Source: Chiua virens
Lineage: Eukaryota; Basidiomycota; Agaricomycetes; Boletales; Boletaceae
Length of the DNA: 64,000 bases
NCBI GenBank assembly: GCA_019787685.1
Contig: JAHNUO010000006.1
Span: 1,984,001 to 2,048,000 of the forward strand
Reading direction: 5' to 3'
Positions 12,263-24,700 of this stretch are shown one piece after another. Both the position numbers and the translations under genes were made by a program. The notes under the pieces were generated by a model, which did not search any database, was not told the DNA's origin, and worked only from the letters and a program-made list of their open reading frames with translations. Position 1 is the stretch's first letter; every line of letters begins with the position of its first letter.

Positions 12263-14404
12263 TCATTTTGTGAATACTACAATATTTGTCGCATTACATT
12301 CGGGAGGTAAAGAGAAATGGATTCGAATACGCACTGGAAACGACATCCTCATCCTGGACCTGATGGTTCAGACTAACCTTTTGTGCGTGCGGGGAAAATT
12401 TCGATGACCGTCCCTGACGAAGAATACAGTGATGAGCGGACGGTTGAGAAGAAGATAGAAAGGGAATGCACATACCCTGTAGATCACGAGCTAGGTTGGA
12501 AACTCACCAATCTATTGCAGGAGAATAAACTCACCAAACGAGTCCGTATCGTAAATTTGTGGCGAGTGATTTATGGATTCCCAGGCAGACATCCTGCGGA
12601 ACGCCACGTCCAACAATTTACGTATCCTCAGAGCAAAATTAGCACCCACCTCAATCGTAGCACCTTTCCGCAGGCACACAGGGTCCGACAAGTCAGGTCG
12701 CTCCCCACGTTTCTTCGTGTAAACTTTGACAAGACCAAGACTTTCCCATATGCGCTCGATCAAGTAGTCAAGACTGCGCGTCGAAACAGTCGGATCAGTG
12801 GAAAGCAGTGTAGGATCTGAGAGGTCCACGCACTTCAAGTCCATCTCACAACTGATGACAACCGTGTTCTCCGTTCGAGCAAGCTTGTCGACCTGCCTTG
12901 GAATGTAAGCGTGATTACGCCTTGGGAAAATGTGACTTACAAGCTCCAAACTGACGGCGTCTATCTTATTGTAGACATCTACGGTAGTCAGATCGACAGA
13001 ATGAAAGTAGAACTTCAAGTGTAACACTCACAGAGGCACGGGATATACTTGCGCGTGCCTGAGTCGATAATTCAAGCTACCGCCTCATATGGTTAGTCGA
13101 ATATGCTTACCGATCAACACATCAATAAATTCGTCTGTAGTGATCTAGAAAAAAATGTATAAGGACTAGTGTAGCGTTACATCGGAAATGTCACGGCGTT
13201 GGACTCACGTCCTCTCGAATCATGACATCACAGTTGTGCAGTTTGTCTGCAGACCATATGTAAGCAACATCCAGATCTGGTGTGTAATTTATACTTACAG
13301 CCCGCAAGAATGGTCCGTATGGTCTTGTCGTTCGTTTTGGTCAGCTTCACAGTCGTATTGAGCTTGCAGAGGTAAGAGTGTGTCGTTATCGATTAAATGC
13401 ATTACCATACCGTTATCTACCCAACAAGAGTCATGTTTCAGCTGTTGTTAAATAAGATCGAGCATGGATTATTCACACCACCAGTAGTTTTTCGTTTGAA
13501 CACGACGTCAGGTTTCCGCTTGTTCAATCGGATACCAACTGTGTCAAGCTCAATTTCCAAAAGCCGTCTTTGTTCCTCGGACTTGGTGGCATCGAGCATA
13601 ATGAGTATAAGATCGGCAGTCTTCGCAGCTGGCTCGACATAAGGTGCGCTTCAAGTTAGAAAGCTATTACTCACTTGCAACTACTTGTCGGCCGCGACCG
13701 CGACCTTCGATACAGGTAAGAGAATTGGGGGGAAAATCATATATGATTTCCTCACCTTGACTGGCACCTTCCACGATTCCAGGCAGATCAAGCAGTTGGA
13801 TACGGGCACCCTGATACTCGATCACGCCGGGGATGGCAGTGAGGGTAGTGAACTCGTATGCTGCAGTTTCTGAAGCCGTATGTGTGCATTTGCTAAGAAG
13901 CGTCGACTATACTTGACTCGTATCAGGTTAACAGATTGAGTATCAAAGCTGGAGAACGAGCCTTTCCGACGGAAGGGAAGCCAATGAGTGCGACACGAGC
14001 GTCTCCGGATTTTTGTACGTCAAAGCCAACGCCTGCTGGACCAGATTTCGAAGTTGGTTCGAGAAGCTGTGCGCGATAGCGTGCAAGCTTTGCCTTGAGC
14101 AAACCAAGATGGTATTCCGTCGCCTACTTGAAACTTTATCAGACATCTAGCAGCGAATCCGAGCTTGGTGGGGAACCTTGTTCTTTTGAGCTTTGAACGC
14201 CACCCGTAAGTGACGAATTAGTACGAGAACGGCGGACATACTTCTTGCCATCTCCTCTTGATGACCCGGTCACAATGTTATCAGACATTCCTGCCAAATT
14301 GTCGGTCCATTCGGCACTTACCCTCGATCTCTTTGATCTGTAGGGGCTTAATGCGCGATCTGGGCTGAGATTGGTGAAAAGCTGACCTTTTCTACGATCC
14401 CCAT
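12263..14404 (-). CDS. RBG1: Developmentally regulated GTP-binding protein 1 (DRG1/RBG1)
   Basis: Ribosome-associated TRAFAC GTPase that helps resolve stalled translation. The start at 14404 gives MGIVEK, then [25 protein letters not shown] and [15 protein letters not shown]. The G1 loop is split by an intron (13907-13961) and continues [20 protein letters not shown]3 is [21 protein letters not shown]4 is seen as YNKIDAVS near 12960. The TGS domain follows as [20 protein letters not shown] and [20 protein letters not shown]. To continue into [13 protein letters not shown] and DEDVVSIFTK the frame needs one extra G, which a one-nucleotide exon at 12476 would supply. The last exon is 14 nt (12263-12276). 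Borders in the middle of the gene were only partly traced. Confidence 0.92.
12476..12476 (-). other. Candidate one-nucleotide exon of the DRG1 gene
   Basis: The exon ending at 12535 stops after two bases of a Trp codon, and the next clear exon starts at 12413 with GGACGG. Joined directly they are out of frame. The sequence between reads as two complete introns, 12477-12534 (GTGAGT...CTACAG, 58 nt) and 12414-12475 (GTATGT...CGTCAG, 62 nt), flanking a single G. Splicing out both gives Trp-Gly-Arg, as conserved in the family. A missing G in the run at 12413 would be an alternative explanation. Confidence 0.5.
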
Positions 14405-14590
14405 TGCGACTGCGATGTCGAGTTGAGTTGTCTGTTAATGAAAGGTACTAGGCGTGTATTACTACTAGTAGTACGTTGTTTTGTGTGTGCTACGTACTAG
14501 TCTAGGGGAGACTAAGGCGCAAACAAACAGATCACATCATCTGGAACAACTACTATAGCAGAGAGTTCTCGCAGTGACAAAGACCTGAAG
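14405..14590. promoter_or_regulatory. Shared divergent promoter region DRG1/SSK2
   Basis: 186 bp separate the DRG1 start (minus) from the first in-frame ATG of the kinase gene (plus). The gap contains CTAGTAGTAGTACG-type short repeats near 14463-14503. No defined factor site was recognised. Confidence 0.5.
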
Positions 14591-17500
14591 ATGACCAGTA
14601 CTCGACGAGGAATGTTGCACCAACCGTCGCTGTTCTCACTTGAGGAGCAGGATTCCAATGACGGCGGCGAACCCGATTGGGAGCCTCCCCCGATCTCAAG
14701 GACCGCATTCTACTTCCATGCTCTCCTCTTCCATGAATACTTCCTTGCGTAGCAGAGGCAGAGGCCGTCAATCAAGGAATAACTTCTCCTCCGGCTCAGC
14801 TTCTAGTAATACGATATCCACCAACCATAACTTTCCACACCATCCCCCAAAGTACTCAGACATTTACTCTCAGTTCGTTAAGCGTTACAGGTCCGAACCG
14901 GGCCTCGGGGACGATCCAAGGAACGATCCAGACTCGAACTACTTCCAGAGGGGGCTAGGGTCAACTTATCGATGCAGGTGACAGTGACGATGAAGACCTT
15001 AGCCGTTCAGGTCTCATCGGTGGAGACGCGTTCGATCGCTTCTCCGCCCTCATGCTCGAGTCCGACCCAATCGAACCTGCAACATTGGAAGATCGCCAGC
15101 GTCTAGAGTGGCAAACCATGCTTGCTTCTGTCCTCGATGGCGACGTACTCAGATCAGAGAAAACCCGGATTGCTGTCGCACTCGAGTCTTCCAGCGAAGA
15201 GCACAATAACGTTCATCTCAACATCTGGCTCGGATTGCGCGCAAAGTTCTCTGGTAGGAAGGAGACGGAAGAGCGTAGGCGTATCGAGGAAAAGAGGATG
15301 CGCACCGTGGATCCCGTCATAGAGGAGATCAACTCTTTCAAGCTCAAGGACGACGAACGTGATCCAAGCATAGCATTGCAAAGAGTTAATTCTCTTCTCT
15401 GTAGGCTAGAGGCGGCCCAATCCCTTTACCCAACTCTCAAGGCTTTCTACGCAGACAAGGTTACTATACCGGAGTCACAGTTCCAGGCCCGATGCGACAC
15501 TCTGAACACATGGTCAACCGTCCTCATGTCCTTGCGTCGTCATATCATCCTGTTGCAGAGATGGACTGGAAGCGAGTCACTTGATGTGACACGTCCCATC
15601 GCCGGCATCGATGTCTACCCACGAGTGCAAGCCAATGGTTTCTCCAAACAAACACCAGACGGTAGCACGTTTATTGAACGCATCCTCAAAGAAGACTCTA
15701 TTCAAAAGACTTTTGAAAAGGGATTCTTGACTACGGTGCATGCATTCATCGGCACTGCTCGCGACGCTCAAGTCAATCTTTCCTCTCTGTTTGAGGAGAT
15801 GAACCTTCCCACTTTTGAAACTGAACTCGTTCCCCTCATCTCGTTTCCCACCAAACTTGCTCAAGCATGTCTACGCGTGCGCCTCGACTGTGTCCAGAAA
15901 CTCAAGGACCCCGAAGTCCTTATCATCGACCAGGTCACTGAAGATGTGAAAATCAGTCTGGGTTTAGCTTGCACGCTCAAGAGGCAGTACGAGGCGTTCC
16001 TTGCCCCCGATCCTGAGGGAAAGTGGAACTTACCTAGGTGCATAAGCGAGGATTACGATACCACGATACTCGAAGCCCTGTCAATATTCTTCAGGCTTAT
16101 TCATTGGAAACTGAAGAGCGGCATCAAGGGTATTTACTTCAAGGAAACCGACGTCATCGATTCTCAATGGGCAACCTTTAACGACGTTAGCATGACTGTC
16201 GCCGGGGCTTCCGCCGTAGTGGCTGAGCAGGTTTGGTGTGTATTGTCATTTCACCGCGAATTGGAGACCGATTAGCATGACATAGTTCCTTGACAAATCG
16301 TTTGATGGTTCGAGTTGCGAACTACTTCGAAACACAAGTCCGCCTTCCTACCTCCACAAATGGACAGGTGCATAAAGCTCCCAATCCGATTCTCCAAGGT
16401 GATGTCATCGCCAGTGCCACCGGTCAAATGACCGAGGAACAGAAGGTCAGCTGGTATAGCAAGATACTCGACAACGTCCGCTTGCGATATCGTAAGCTTC
16501 AACGCTTCGCGAGGTTTGTGTATCTGCAATCCCCAAGACTATTCTGACTTTGAAAACGAAGAGGACTTACACAAAGAATAAGCAACTCGGCGGAATATAA
16601 CCTCGAAAACCTCCCTCTTGAACAGTTCATAGCAGCTCTCATCGCGACGGATCACTTCCTTGTCTACACCCAGACCTATGAAGAAGATGGCACCTACATA
16701 GTGGCTTCGAGTGCGCTTCGAGATCGCCCCGAGGCTATTCGTCGCATTCTTATCGAATCATTTCACGTCAACGAGACTGCCAACGACGAGGGTCCGCCAC
16801 TTCCCGTCGTGGACAACGTCCCAGAGTACGTGGACAGCGACGAGGAGGAGGAGGCGGAGTACCTTTTGTTATTGTCCCCTCGAAGCTTGTTCATTTGGAA
16901 TGGGCTGGTTCTCATGCTAGAGCTGCCGAAAATAGAACTCGACATGAAGGATAACCGGGTGAGGTTGGTTGCAGATGGGACGATGCGCCAACTTGCGTTA
17001 GCGAAACAGCAATTCATTGACATCTTTATCCCCGCTGATGAAGACGAGGAGCCGATTGAGGCCACTCTTACCCCCCCTCCCTGTATAGTCGAGCAGCAGG
17101 CTCATATACCTGCCGTCAATCGAGAACTACGGAAGATTTCTCGGGCAACAAACAAACTCGCCGAGTCCATCGTCGATTCCGTCCACCATGTGCGCGGTTC
17201 TCTGCGAAACGCTGTCCGATACCAGGATTTACTCGAGAACTGGTACTTGTTTGCATCTGAGCATGGTCAACATGCACAGAAGCATATGGAGCGCTCTACA
17301 ATGACCAAATTCAACCGTTCACTTGTCCGGCTGGCTATTTCCTGGGTTTCCTTCATTTGCGATGACTGCGATCCTACAGACAGAAAGATCTTCAAGTGGG
17401 CTGTCAACGCGCTCGAATTCACGCTACATCGCACGAGACGGAGCAATATTCTACATATGTCAAACGATCAATTTGAGATGTTACGGCAGAAAGTAGCAAG

Positions 17501-19029
17501 TTGTATGACGCTATTGATCAGCCACTTTGACATCCTGGGCGCTAGGTCGACTCTGGAGGCGCGCAAGGAGAAAGAGCGGCAAGAGGAGTTGCTTCGTGAA
17601 CAGGCATCTATTGCCGTAGAGGACGATCCACTTTTACAGCGCTCGCAATCACCCATCAATGACGACTCTCTCATCACTCTCGGTGCGTATGCATACACAG
17701 AGATTTATATTCGCATCTTTTGGGAAAGAGCAGCCAAGACACTCGAAAGCCTTGAGAAGGAGCGCGAGCAGCTGGGTTCAGAAAACCGTTTGATCGGGCG
17801 TGTGCTTGACGACGAGAAGCTAGAGGACCGGTCTCTGGTCTTCCTTGCGTCCTCCAGCTCGAATATATCTATCCGTTGGCAGCAGCGGCGGTTCATCGGC
17901 GCCGGAGCATTTGGCTCTGTCTACCTTGCTGTTAACCTTGATTCCGGGTCCCTCATGGCCGTCAAGGAGATCAAGTTTCAGGAGTTCTCTGGGTTGCCCA
18001 ATCTTTACTCACAGATCAAAGACGAGCTCAGCATCATGGAGATGTTGCACCATCCAAACGTCGTCGAGTACTACGGTATTGAGGTGCATCGGGAGAAGGT
18101 TTACATCTTTGAAGAGTACTGTCAGGGAGGGAGCTTGGCTGCGTTGCTGGAGCATGGGCGGATCGAGGATGAGAGTATTATCCAGCTGTACACCATGCAG
18201 ATGTTGGAAGGTCTTGGATACCTCCATTCGAAGGGCATTGTCCATCGTGATATCAAGCCCGATAGTAAGTCTTTCTCCATGATAGTGGAATTCGGAGGCT
18301 TACCTGTGTTCCAGACATCCTCCTCGATCACAGAGGGGTTATCAAATATGTTGACTTTGGAGCATCGAAAATCCTCGCCAAGAATCGCACGTTGCAGCGA
18401 TCTCGCCGTGGTTCAGACATGGGGAACTTGGCAAAAGTTGGTAACCTCGGAGGTGGACTCGGAATGAACAACAGCCTGACGGGTACACCGATGTACATGT
18501 CTCCTGAGGTTATCAAAAACGACCGACGGGGTCGTCACGGAGCGATGGACGTGTGGTCCCTGGGTTGCGTGGTGCTTGAGTTTGCAACGGGTAAGAAGCC
18601 CTGGAGTAATCTAGACAATGAATGGTACGTTCTGTCCCATCTCATCGACATTTACTTATCGAATATAGGGCAATCATGTTCCATATCGGTGTCGCTACCC
18701 AACACCCACCTCTTCCGGAACCAGGTCAATTGAGCGATCTTGGGATCAATTTCATTAAACAATGCCTCACCATCGATCCGGTTCTCCGCCCGACGGCCGT
18801 TGAGCTTTTGGATCATCCTTGGATGCTCCAATTTGGTGAGACTCTTCTTGGCCTTGGTGAAGGGGAGCTCGCTCCCACTCCACCGGTCGAGACGTCCCAG
18901 GATGAGAGATCCGAAATGGTTTTGGCTACGAAACTGGTTGCTATCCCTCAAGAAAGGGAAGTGGAAGATATTCAGATACCTTCTCCCGTGTCATCCTCTA
19001 CTGGAGTCCCTACCCCCGATAGTGATTGA
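14591..19029 (+). CDS. SSK2: MAP kinase kinase kinase of the HOG pathway, SSK2/SSK22 (MEKK4) type
   Basis: Phosphorylates the Pbs2-type MAPKK in the osmostress pathway. The long N-terminal regulatory part (exon about 14970-16230) has LEWQTMLASVLDGDVLRSEK and the family region up to 17850. The C-terminal kinase domain has the Gly loop FIGAGAFGSVY (about 17895), Lys in LMAVKEIKF, the catalytic loop HRDIKPD, VDFGASK after an intron, and an activation segment with a Gly/Asn-rich insert before TGTPMYMSPEV. It ends GVPTPDSD. Introns are clear at about 16231-16287, 16515-16580, 18265-18314 and 18625-18668. The N-terminus is uncertain. The frame from the ATG at 14591 (MTSTRRGMLHQPSL) shifts by one base before RGRGRQSRNNFSSG, and another one-base shift lies at 14958-14960 before QLIDAGDSDDEDL. 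A 100-nt intron from 14598 could replace the first shift. Confidence 0.92.
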
Positions 19030-19430
19030 GGGATGTGGCTTGTATTGTGTGGTGTTTCGATCCGGGCACTTCTTTTTTCGTCTCATATTCCATCCCGTAG
19101 CTCATACTCACCCTCTTGCTCAGCACATCTTGTAACTTATGCTCATTTTTTTCTCGGAAAAACTACAATAGATAAATTTCCTCTAACAAAGTCTAGTTGG
19201 TGTACACGGGGAAATGCCAGTAGTACAAGTACAACATCTAGGGGTGACATGCTACTCAATAATCCAGTGCTTCTTATCGCTGCGTACGCTAGCGCCACTC
19301 ATCGAGCTGTCAACACTATTTTGAGATGCGTTGCCGCTTAAGGGTGCCACTTGTACGTGGAGCACGCGTTTTTGCTGGGGATGGTTGCTGAAAGGGAGTT
19401 TGGTTAACTATCCTCATGAGCCAACCTTGT
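19030..19430. other. 3' flank of SSK2
   Basis: About 400 bp downstream of the kinase stop. Short open frames occur on both strands, but none resembles a known protein. Probably 3' untranslated and intergenic sequence. Confidence 0.4.
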
Positions 19431-20300
19431 TCAGGGTTCATGATTTGAATTTGCGGTAGGGAACTTGAAGGAAATGGGGAAGGTTGGCCCGTTACCCAAC
19501 CGATACGCTGGTGCCTTCTCGGGGTCGCCGGCCCGGGCGATGACTGGCTCGAAACCACCGATGGGCTCCTGCACATTTACTTGTGGCACGTGTTCGAGCG
19601 GCATAGTATAATACCCAAAATGAACGAGATCAACGTAAGAGCAACTGAGATCGTCGTCAAGCTCCGAAGAATGACTAGGTAATGTATGTTCAGCGGAAAA
19701 CCGTAGTAGAATCAAACAGTGGCTCCCTAGCCAGCTGAGATAACCCAGGCACATAATCAAGGCTCAGGAAGATGAACGCGTCGATTTTTCGTTCCCGCCT
19801 CACAGGATACCAACCCTGCAGAGGACTGATTAGCATGAAGCATGACCTCGAGGCTGGATTCTGACCAAAGCAAGCCAAGGAGGCAGTGATTTGGGATGTC
19901 GGATCGGGAGTATGGGTCGAGGAGGCAGTTTTAGAGGGTATGCGTTTTTTTCGTGTCTCGGTTATTTCGTTGGGCATGGCGGTGTGTTGCTCGAATAAAA
20001 TGTACATATGATGTCAGTAACATATCTAGTATGACGATGTGTGCGTTTGTAAAAATCAACATCGGGATGATGCCTACTAAATCTGCACCTGGTCGGTATC
20101 GTATGCATCTGCGAGTAGGTGACCCGAAGTGCACCCCGACGGGCACGGGAAAAATTCAGGCGTCGGGACCAAGTAGTTCTGCACCTTGCAGTACGGGCAG
20201 ACCATGTGCCCAGACCCTCTTTTAATTTTTTTTTGACAGCAACCACTGGCATTTCAGCAAAGAAAGTCTGCAATACGAGTCGCAATACATGGGGTCCCAC
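19431..20300 (-). CDS. Possible orphan gene, hypothetical protein
   Basis: Several open minus-strand segments follow one another with introns possible between them. The upstream part reads GHMVCPYCKVQNYLVPTPE and PCPSGCTSGHLLADAYDTD (about 20215-20095), with a CxxC and a CxxxC pair suggestive of a small zinc ribbon. Later segments read PLQGWYPVRRERKIDAFIF (about 19820) and HVPQVNVQEPIGGFEPVIAR (about 19590-19530). I do not recognise the family. No start codon or complete exon chain could be fixed, so these pieces may not belong to one gene. Confidence 0.25.
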
Positions 20301-21784
20301 TCTTCACAGGCTCTCAAATCATACGCACATCTGGACAGGCCAACCCAAAGCCCATGCGCATGATTCGTCAAGGATGGCACTCTGGTTTTCCATCCAAAAC
20401 TGTTGATGACAACTCGTTGATATCTACGGTTTTAGTCATACTTTGAAAGCTCTGCTAGTAAAGCCAGGTGTGAACAAGCATTGCCTTGCATGGGGCTGGT
20501 GCTGAAGCTGGTTTTTGTCGTTGTTATAGCCGGATAGGGTTGCCCTGCTGTCCTTGCAGCGGACGAGGATGCTATTCCAACTGTGGATGTGATATGAATG
20601 TTACTCGTCGCTGTCGCGGGCGATGAATCGATTGTCGCATTCGTTACCGCTGCTGTCACCGCTGACGTTGAGACCAAAGTGTTGTTCCTAATCAGTCCGT
20701 CCCACATCACTTGGCACGAGCTAGTGCTAAATAACATAGGCATCTCATCGCAAAGCCGGAGGTCGTCTCCGAAGACTTCAAATGCACCGGAGGCGACGGC
20801 ATTGCCTTGCTCGATAATAGAAGCCCGCTTGGATGTTTATCTAGTGAGCTTGGACTTGAAATATCACTTGGAGAACGCAGTGCAACACTGAGAAGACGAA
20901 GTAGATGGTTGTGGTTTTCGTCAGCGTTATCCGATCCCACTGTAGAATTAGTAGGACGGGCCCAGATGGAGAGTGTACGCGACAACATCTCCGAGTCGAG
21001 GCCAGTGACTTGATCGTCACTCACAAACAACCTTATCTTTGCGGGAAGAGGGAAGATTTCCCAGAAATCCTTACTAATAACATACATGGTCGAGTATTAT
21101 ATAGATGGTCAGGTTTGCTACCGAAGGCAGCTTTCCCGATGGTTAGGCACCGCTCTTCAAGCGGCAAGCCGAAACACGTACACAAACGAATGATAATGTC
21201 ACTAGGGCAGCAGGACGACTTGAAACCGCTGGGATTTCGTTCGAGGAAGACGGCGAACAAAGACGTGTCGGTCCTGCCGACTTGCTGCGGAATGAAGATG
21301 AATAGGAAGGGAGATGAAAACGATGCGAACCCTACATCGTGAATTGCGATTCAAATAGTCTGCGGCTTTGCATTACGACGATCAAAGCAATAATTGATCA
21401 TCGGCGATCAGCGTAATCAAACAAATCTGTGCTCGCTCTAGTATAAGTACTTGGAGTGTGGCTGTGACAGTGTTGGCTTTGCACATGCACATTGCACATG
21501 CCGCAATGCTGTTGCTTCTCAGGAACATTCGGATGTCTCTAGCCAGGCCTTGCAAGGTCCTATTATGGCGCAGTGATCTGGACCAACGCACAAACTTTTT
21601 CACTACAATCATGAGCTTATCGCGCAGTGCCGATCCCCTCAAGTACTTACAAACTACAGTGCAGAAAAGTGCAGCAATTTCTTCAGAACCCACGCGTACC
21701 AAAAGTCCCCGAATCCGTAACGAATAATGATGTAATAAACAATAAATTTGAAGTGGACCATGTCTGCCAACGAAGCAAGGACCG
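20301..21784. other. 1.5 kb without a recognised gene, 3' of TFC3
   Basis: Open minus-strand stretches exist, for example 21033-21260 with FLFIFIPQQVGRTDTSLFAV just upstream and SKPDHLYN, and 20707-21087 with SKDFWEIFPLPAKIRLFVSD. They could be exons of an unknown minus-strand gene, but I find no recognised family or complete model. The region also has a Thr/Ser-rich low-complexity part at 20500-20700. Confidence 0.3.
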
Positions 21785-24700
21785 TCAGATTTGATACCAG
21801 CGGTGATTTTTTGCAATGAACCAAAAGATTGTTTCTTCGTTGTCGACCGTTTTGAGCCACCCAGGCAAGCACTGGATGCTTTCCACACGTGGGTCGGTTC
21901 TGCATTCTAAAACACTGTCCTCCTGTAGCGATGAGAGAATGTCGATAATCTCCTGTCTGTCGTATACCGTTCGCAGACGCCATCGCAGCTCAATCTGAAA
22001 TTACGACTTAAGTGGAGGAAAGAACGTCATGACAAGTTGGACTCACCTGGCTAATACCCGGGTGCTGAAAAACGACGCCGACTACGGCTTGCAGTGCTGT
22101 TTCCCATGCACCATCGAGTCTGTATCCACGGAGGTCAAGCCAACGCCGAGGGCTGATGAGTGTCAGGGGATCATCAGACACTACCACGCTCCAGGCACCA
22201 CAATAATCCCCAGCCACCAATGTTGGGGTGTTGAAGTATGCCCAGTACAGAATAGGAGGTGACGTCAGTGTCATTCTATGAGCAAGCCAAAGGCTGTGTT
22301 GTTCTAGCCCAGCCTCCGAGGACTACAAATATTAGTCTACATGATTTGCAGAACGTCATGAACATACCAAACATAGTGATTTGCCGAGTCCGGGTTCTTT
22401 CAAGCTACGTGCACGATCGAAGATTTGACGTGCCAGGTCACGATCCGACTGGACGAGGCCAGATGTAAACGTCGAAAAGGCTTTGTTGAGACATGAAGAA
22501 CAGTTGATGAATCCAGTTTCCGTTTTGAGAATGCATGCAGCTTCTTCTCCATCAAAAGTCGTCCCATGTATTTCTCCTTCGAATTGGGGTTGAACGGCAG
22601 AACCCTCGTGCGACTGACTTTGAACGCCGCCGGCCGGGGGATCTACGACAGTCGCGCGAGAAAATCTTAATCGGAGACTAGTCTCAATATCCTCATCATC
22701 TGTTCGGTCAGTCGATAGGCTCCAATACGTGTCGAATTGCTTTACCTGCTCTTTTGCTATTCCAATCAAGTTTTTGTCGGGCAGCTTGCGACTGAGATAG
22801 GTCGATAGTAAAGTCAATCTGTCCCTTTTGTCAAAGAACTGGTGGCGGAGACGTGGGGTATACTTACCTGGTCTTCAGAAACAAGCTGCAATAGCGTAGC
22901 AATATCACCTTCCGAGGCAATTAGGGGCCATTCCATCTCATCTACCACCCTCTCGACAACTATATCTTCCAGCGAAATGGCATCCTGGAGCAAGTCTCGA
23001 GGAAACGGCCCGCCAATCCCGTTGAGATTGCTGTATGGTGATTTCATCAGTATCTCCGAATCGATGTATTTATTGTCACCTACGAGTCTGAGATCTTAAG
23101 CATTCTACCTGGTTTTGCTTTCTTGGGGTCTCGTACAAGCTTGGATAACACCCCTTGGTGTAGGAGATTAGATCTCGCAACTGAGATACACTGGTCTCCA
23201 ACGCTATGAAGCAAGCGGGTGGCACTGTCGGGGTTGTAGAACTCGCTGGGTGTCCCAAAGACCATCTTGGAATACATAAACATATGCATGATGTCATGAC
23301 AAGAAGACTCATACCTTCAGCGCTGCCTCAGCAAGTTGCACCTTTTCGTTCTTCGTGGCCTCATATATCCCACCAGGTTCTTTCGTGACGGCCTGGCTCC
23401 GAAATTGTTTCCCCCTACCTTCCTCGACCGTCGTGCCCCACATAAACTCCCATGCCGGCGCAGACGTTACATCTTCTTCAACCTCATAAAATGTATGAAG
23501 TTCTTCGACAGACATGGCCAATTTACTCGGTGTATCGCGTTCCGTGAATCCCACTCGCCTGGTCGCCATTCAGGTTTATTACTAAGAAAACAATCAACAC
23601 TTACAAAGCATTCTTATCTACATGTTTCCGAAGGAAATCTATATGGTTTATCAGGTTGAAGTTCGAAGGACTGCTGAGGTCATCGTCGGGAAGATGAGGC
23701 GACCCTCTATATTGCAACCAGATTGTATACCATTGATCTTCCAGGCGTTTCAAGTACAGATCCTCAGCAGCATTGTCTTTGAGGTGCAAGACACGCTGCC
23801 TGACCGAGTTCCTGGGAACTGCTGGGAATACTTGATCCAATGCTGATAGGTCGAGTTTGGAAGCTCGACAGCGCGCTCGAATAATTGCAGAGGCATCACG
23901 CGCTAGTTCATCGAACTCACGCGTCCAGTGGAACCTTGGCCGTCTCGATGCTATTTGGAGTTCTGCGTCAGCCAACCTTATCCTGAATAAACGACAAGAT
24001 GGAATAAAAGGCCATGTACCTTCGCTTTCCTCCTTCGCTTTTCCTCTCTTTTTTGCGCTCGGGCTGTGCATGATTGGCGGACCCTGCTGTGCAATCAAGA
24101 GCTCGACTGGTTTCTCTGGAGCATTAGGTGCTAATGGAGGTGGTCCGGCAGCAGCGCTGCGGCCATCGATATCCGACCTGGCCCTCGATTGTGATATCAA
24201 TTTCTTCGAGACTAGCTGCGTTTCTTTGATGGCCCTTTGGATCTCATTCTCCCAGTGCCTTTCGTCCTTTGTCATCGTCGACTGCATGAAGCGGCTCCGC
24301 ACTGCATTGACACGAACTTCCAACGTGCCTTGCAAAAGATCTGGATGAATCCTGCGCAAAAGGTCGTCCCAATCCCGCTTCCGTTGGACGCGTGCGTCCT
24401 CAGCCTTTTTATGAAGAGCCGACTTCGCCTCGATGCTTTGGGTTTCTTCCACTTTCCGATTCCGCCTGATCCTCTGTCGTACTCTTTCGAGATCGCGGGA
24501 AAGTTTTTCTCCAGAGGTAGCGAAATACCTTGTTACGACGTGGCAAGGAGTGCTGATAACGTAACAAATGTGGTCCAGCTGTGTATCCGCATCTTCTGCA
24601 TCCAGAGGTGTTCTGCCGGTGCTTGTGTCGATCTTCTTGGTCAGGTATTGCTTTTGGTGCCAAGTCAAAACATATTCAGGGTCCCAAGACGACCTTCTGC

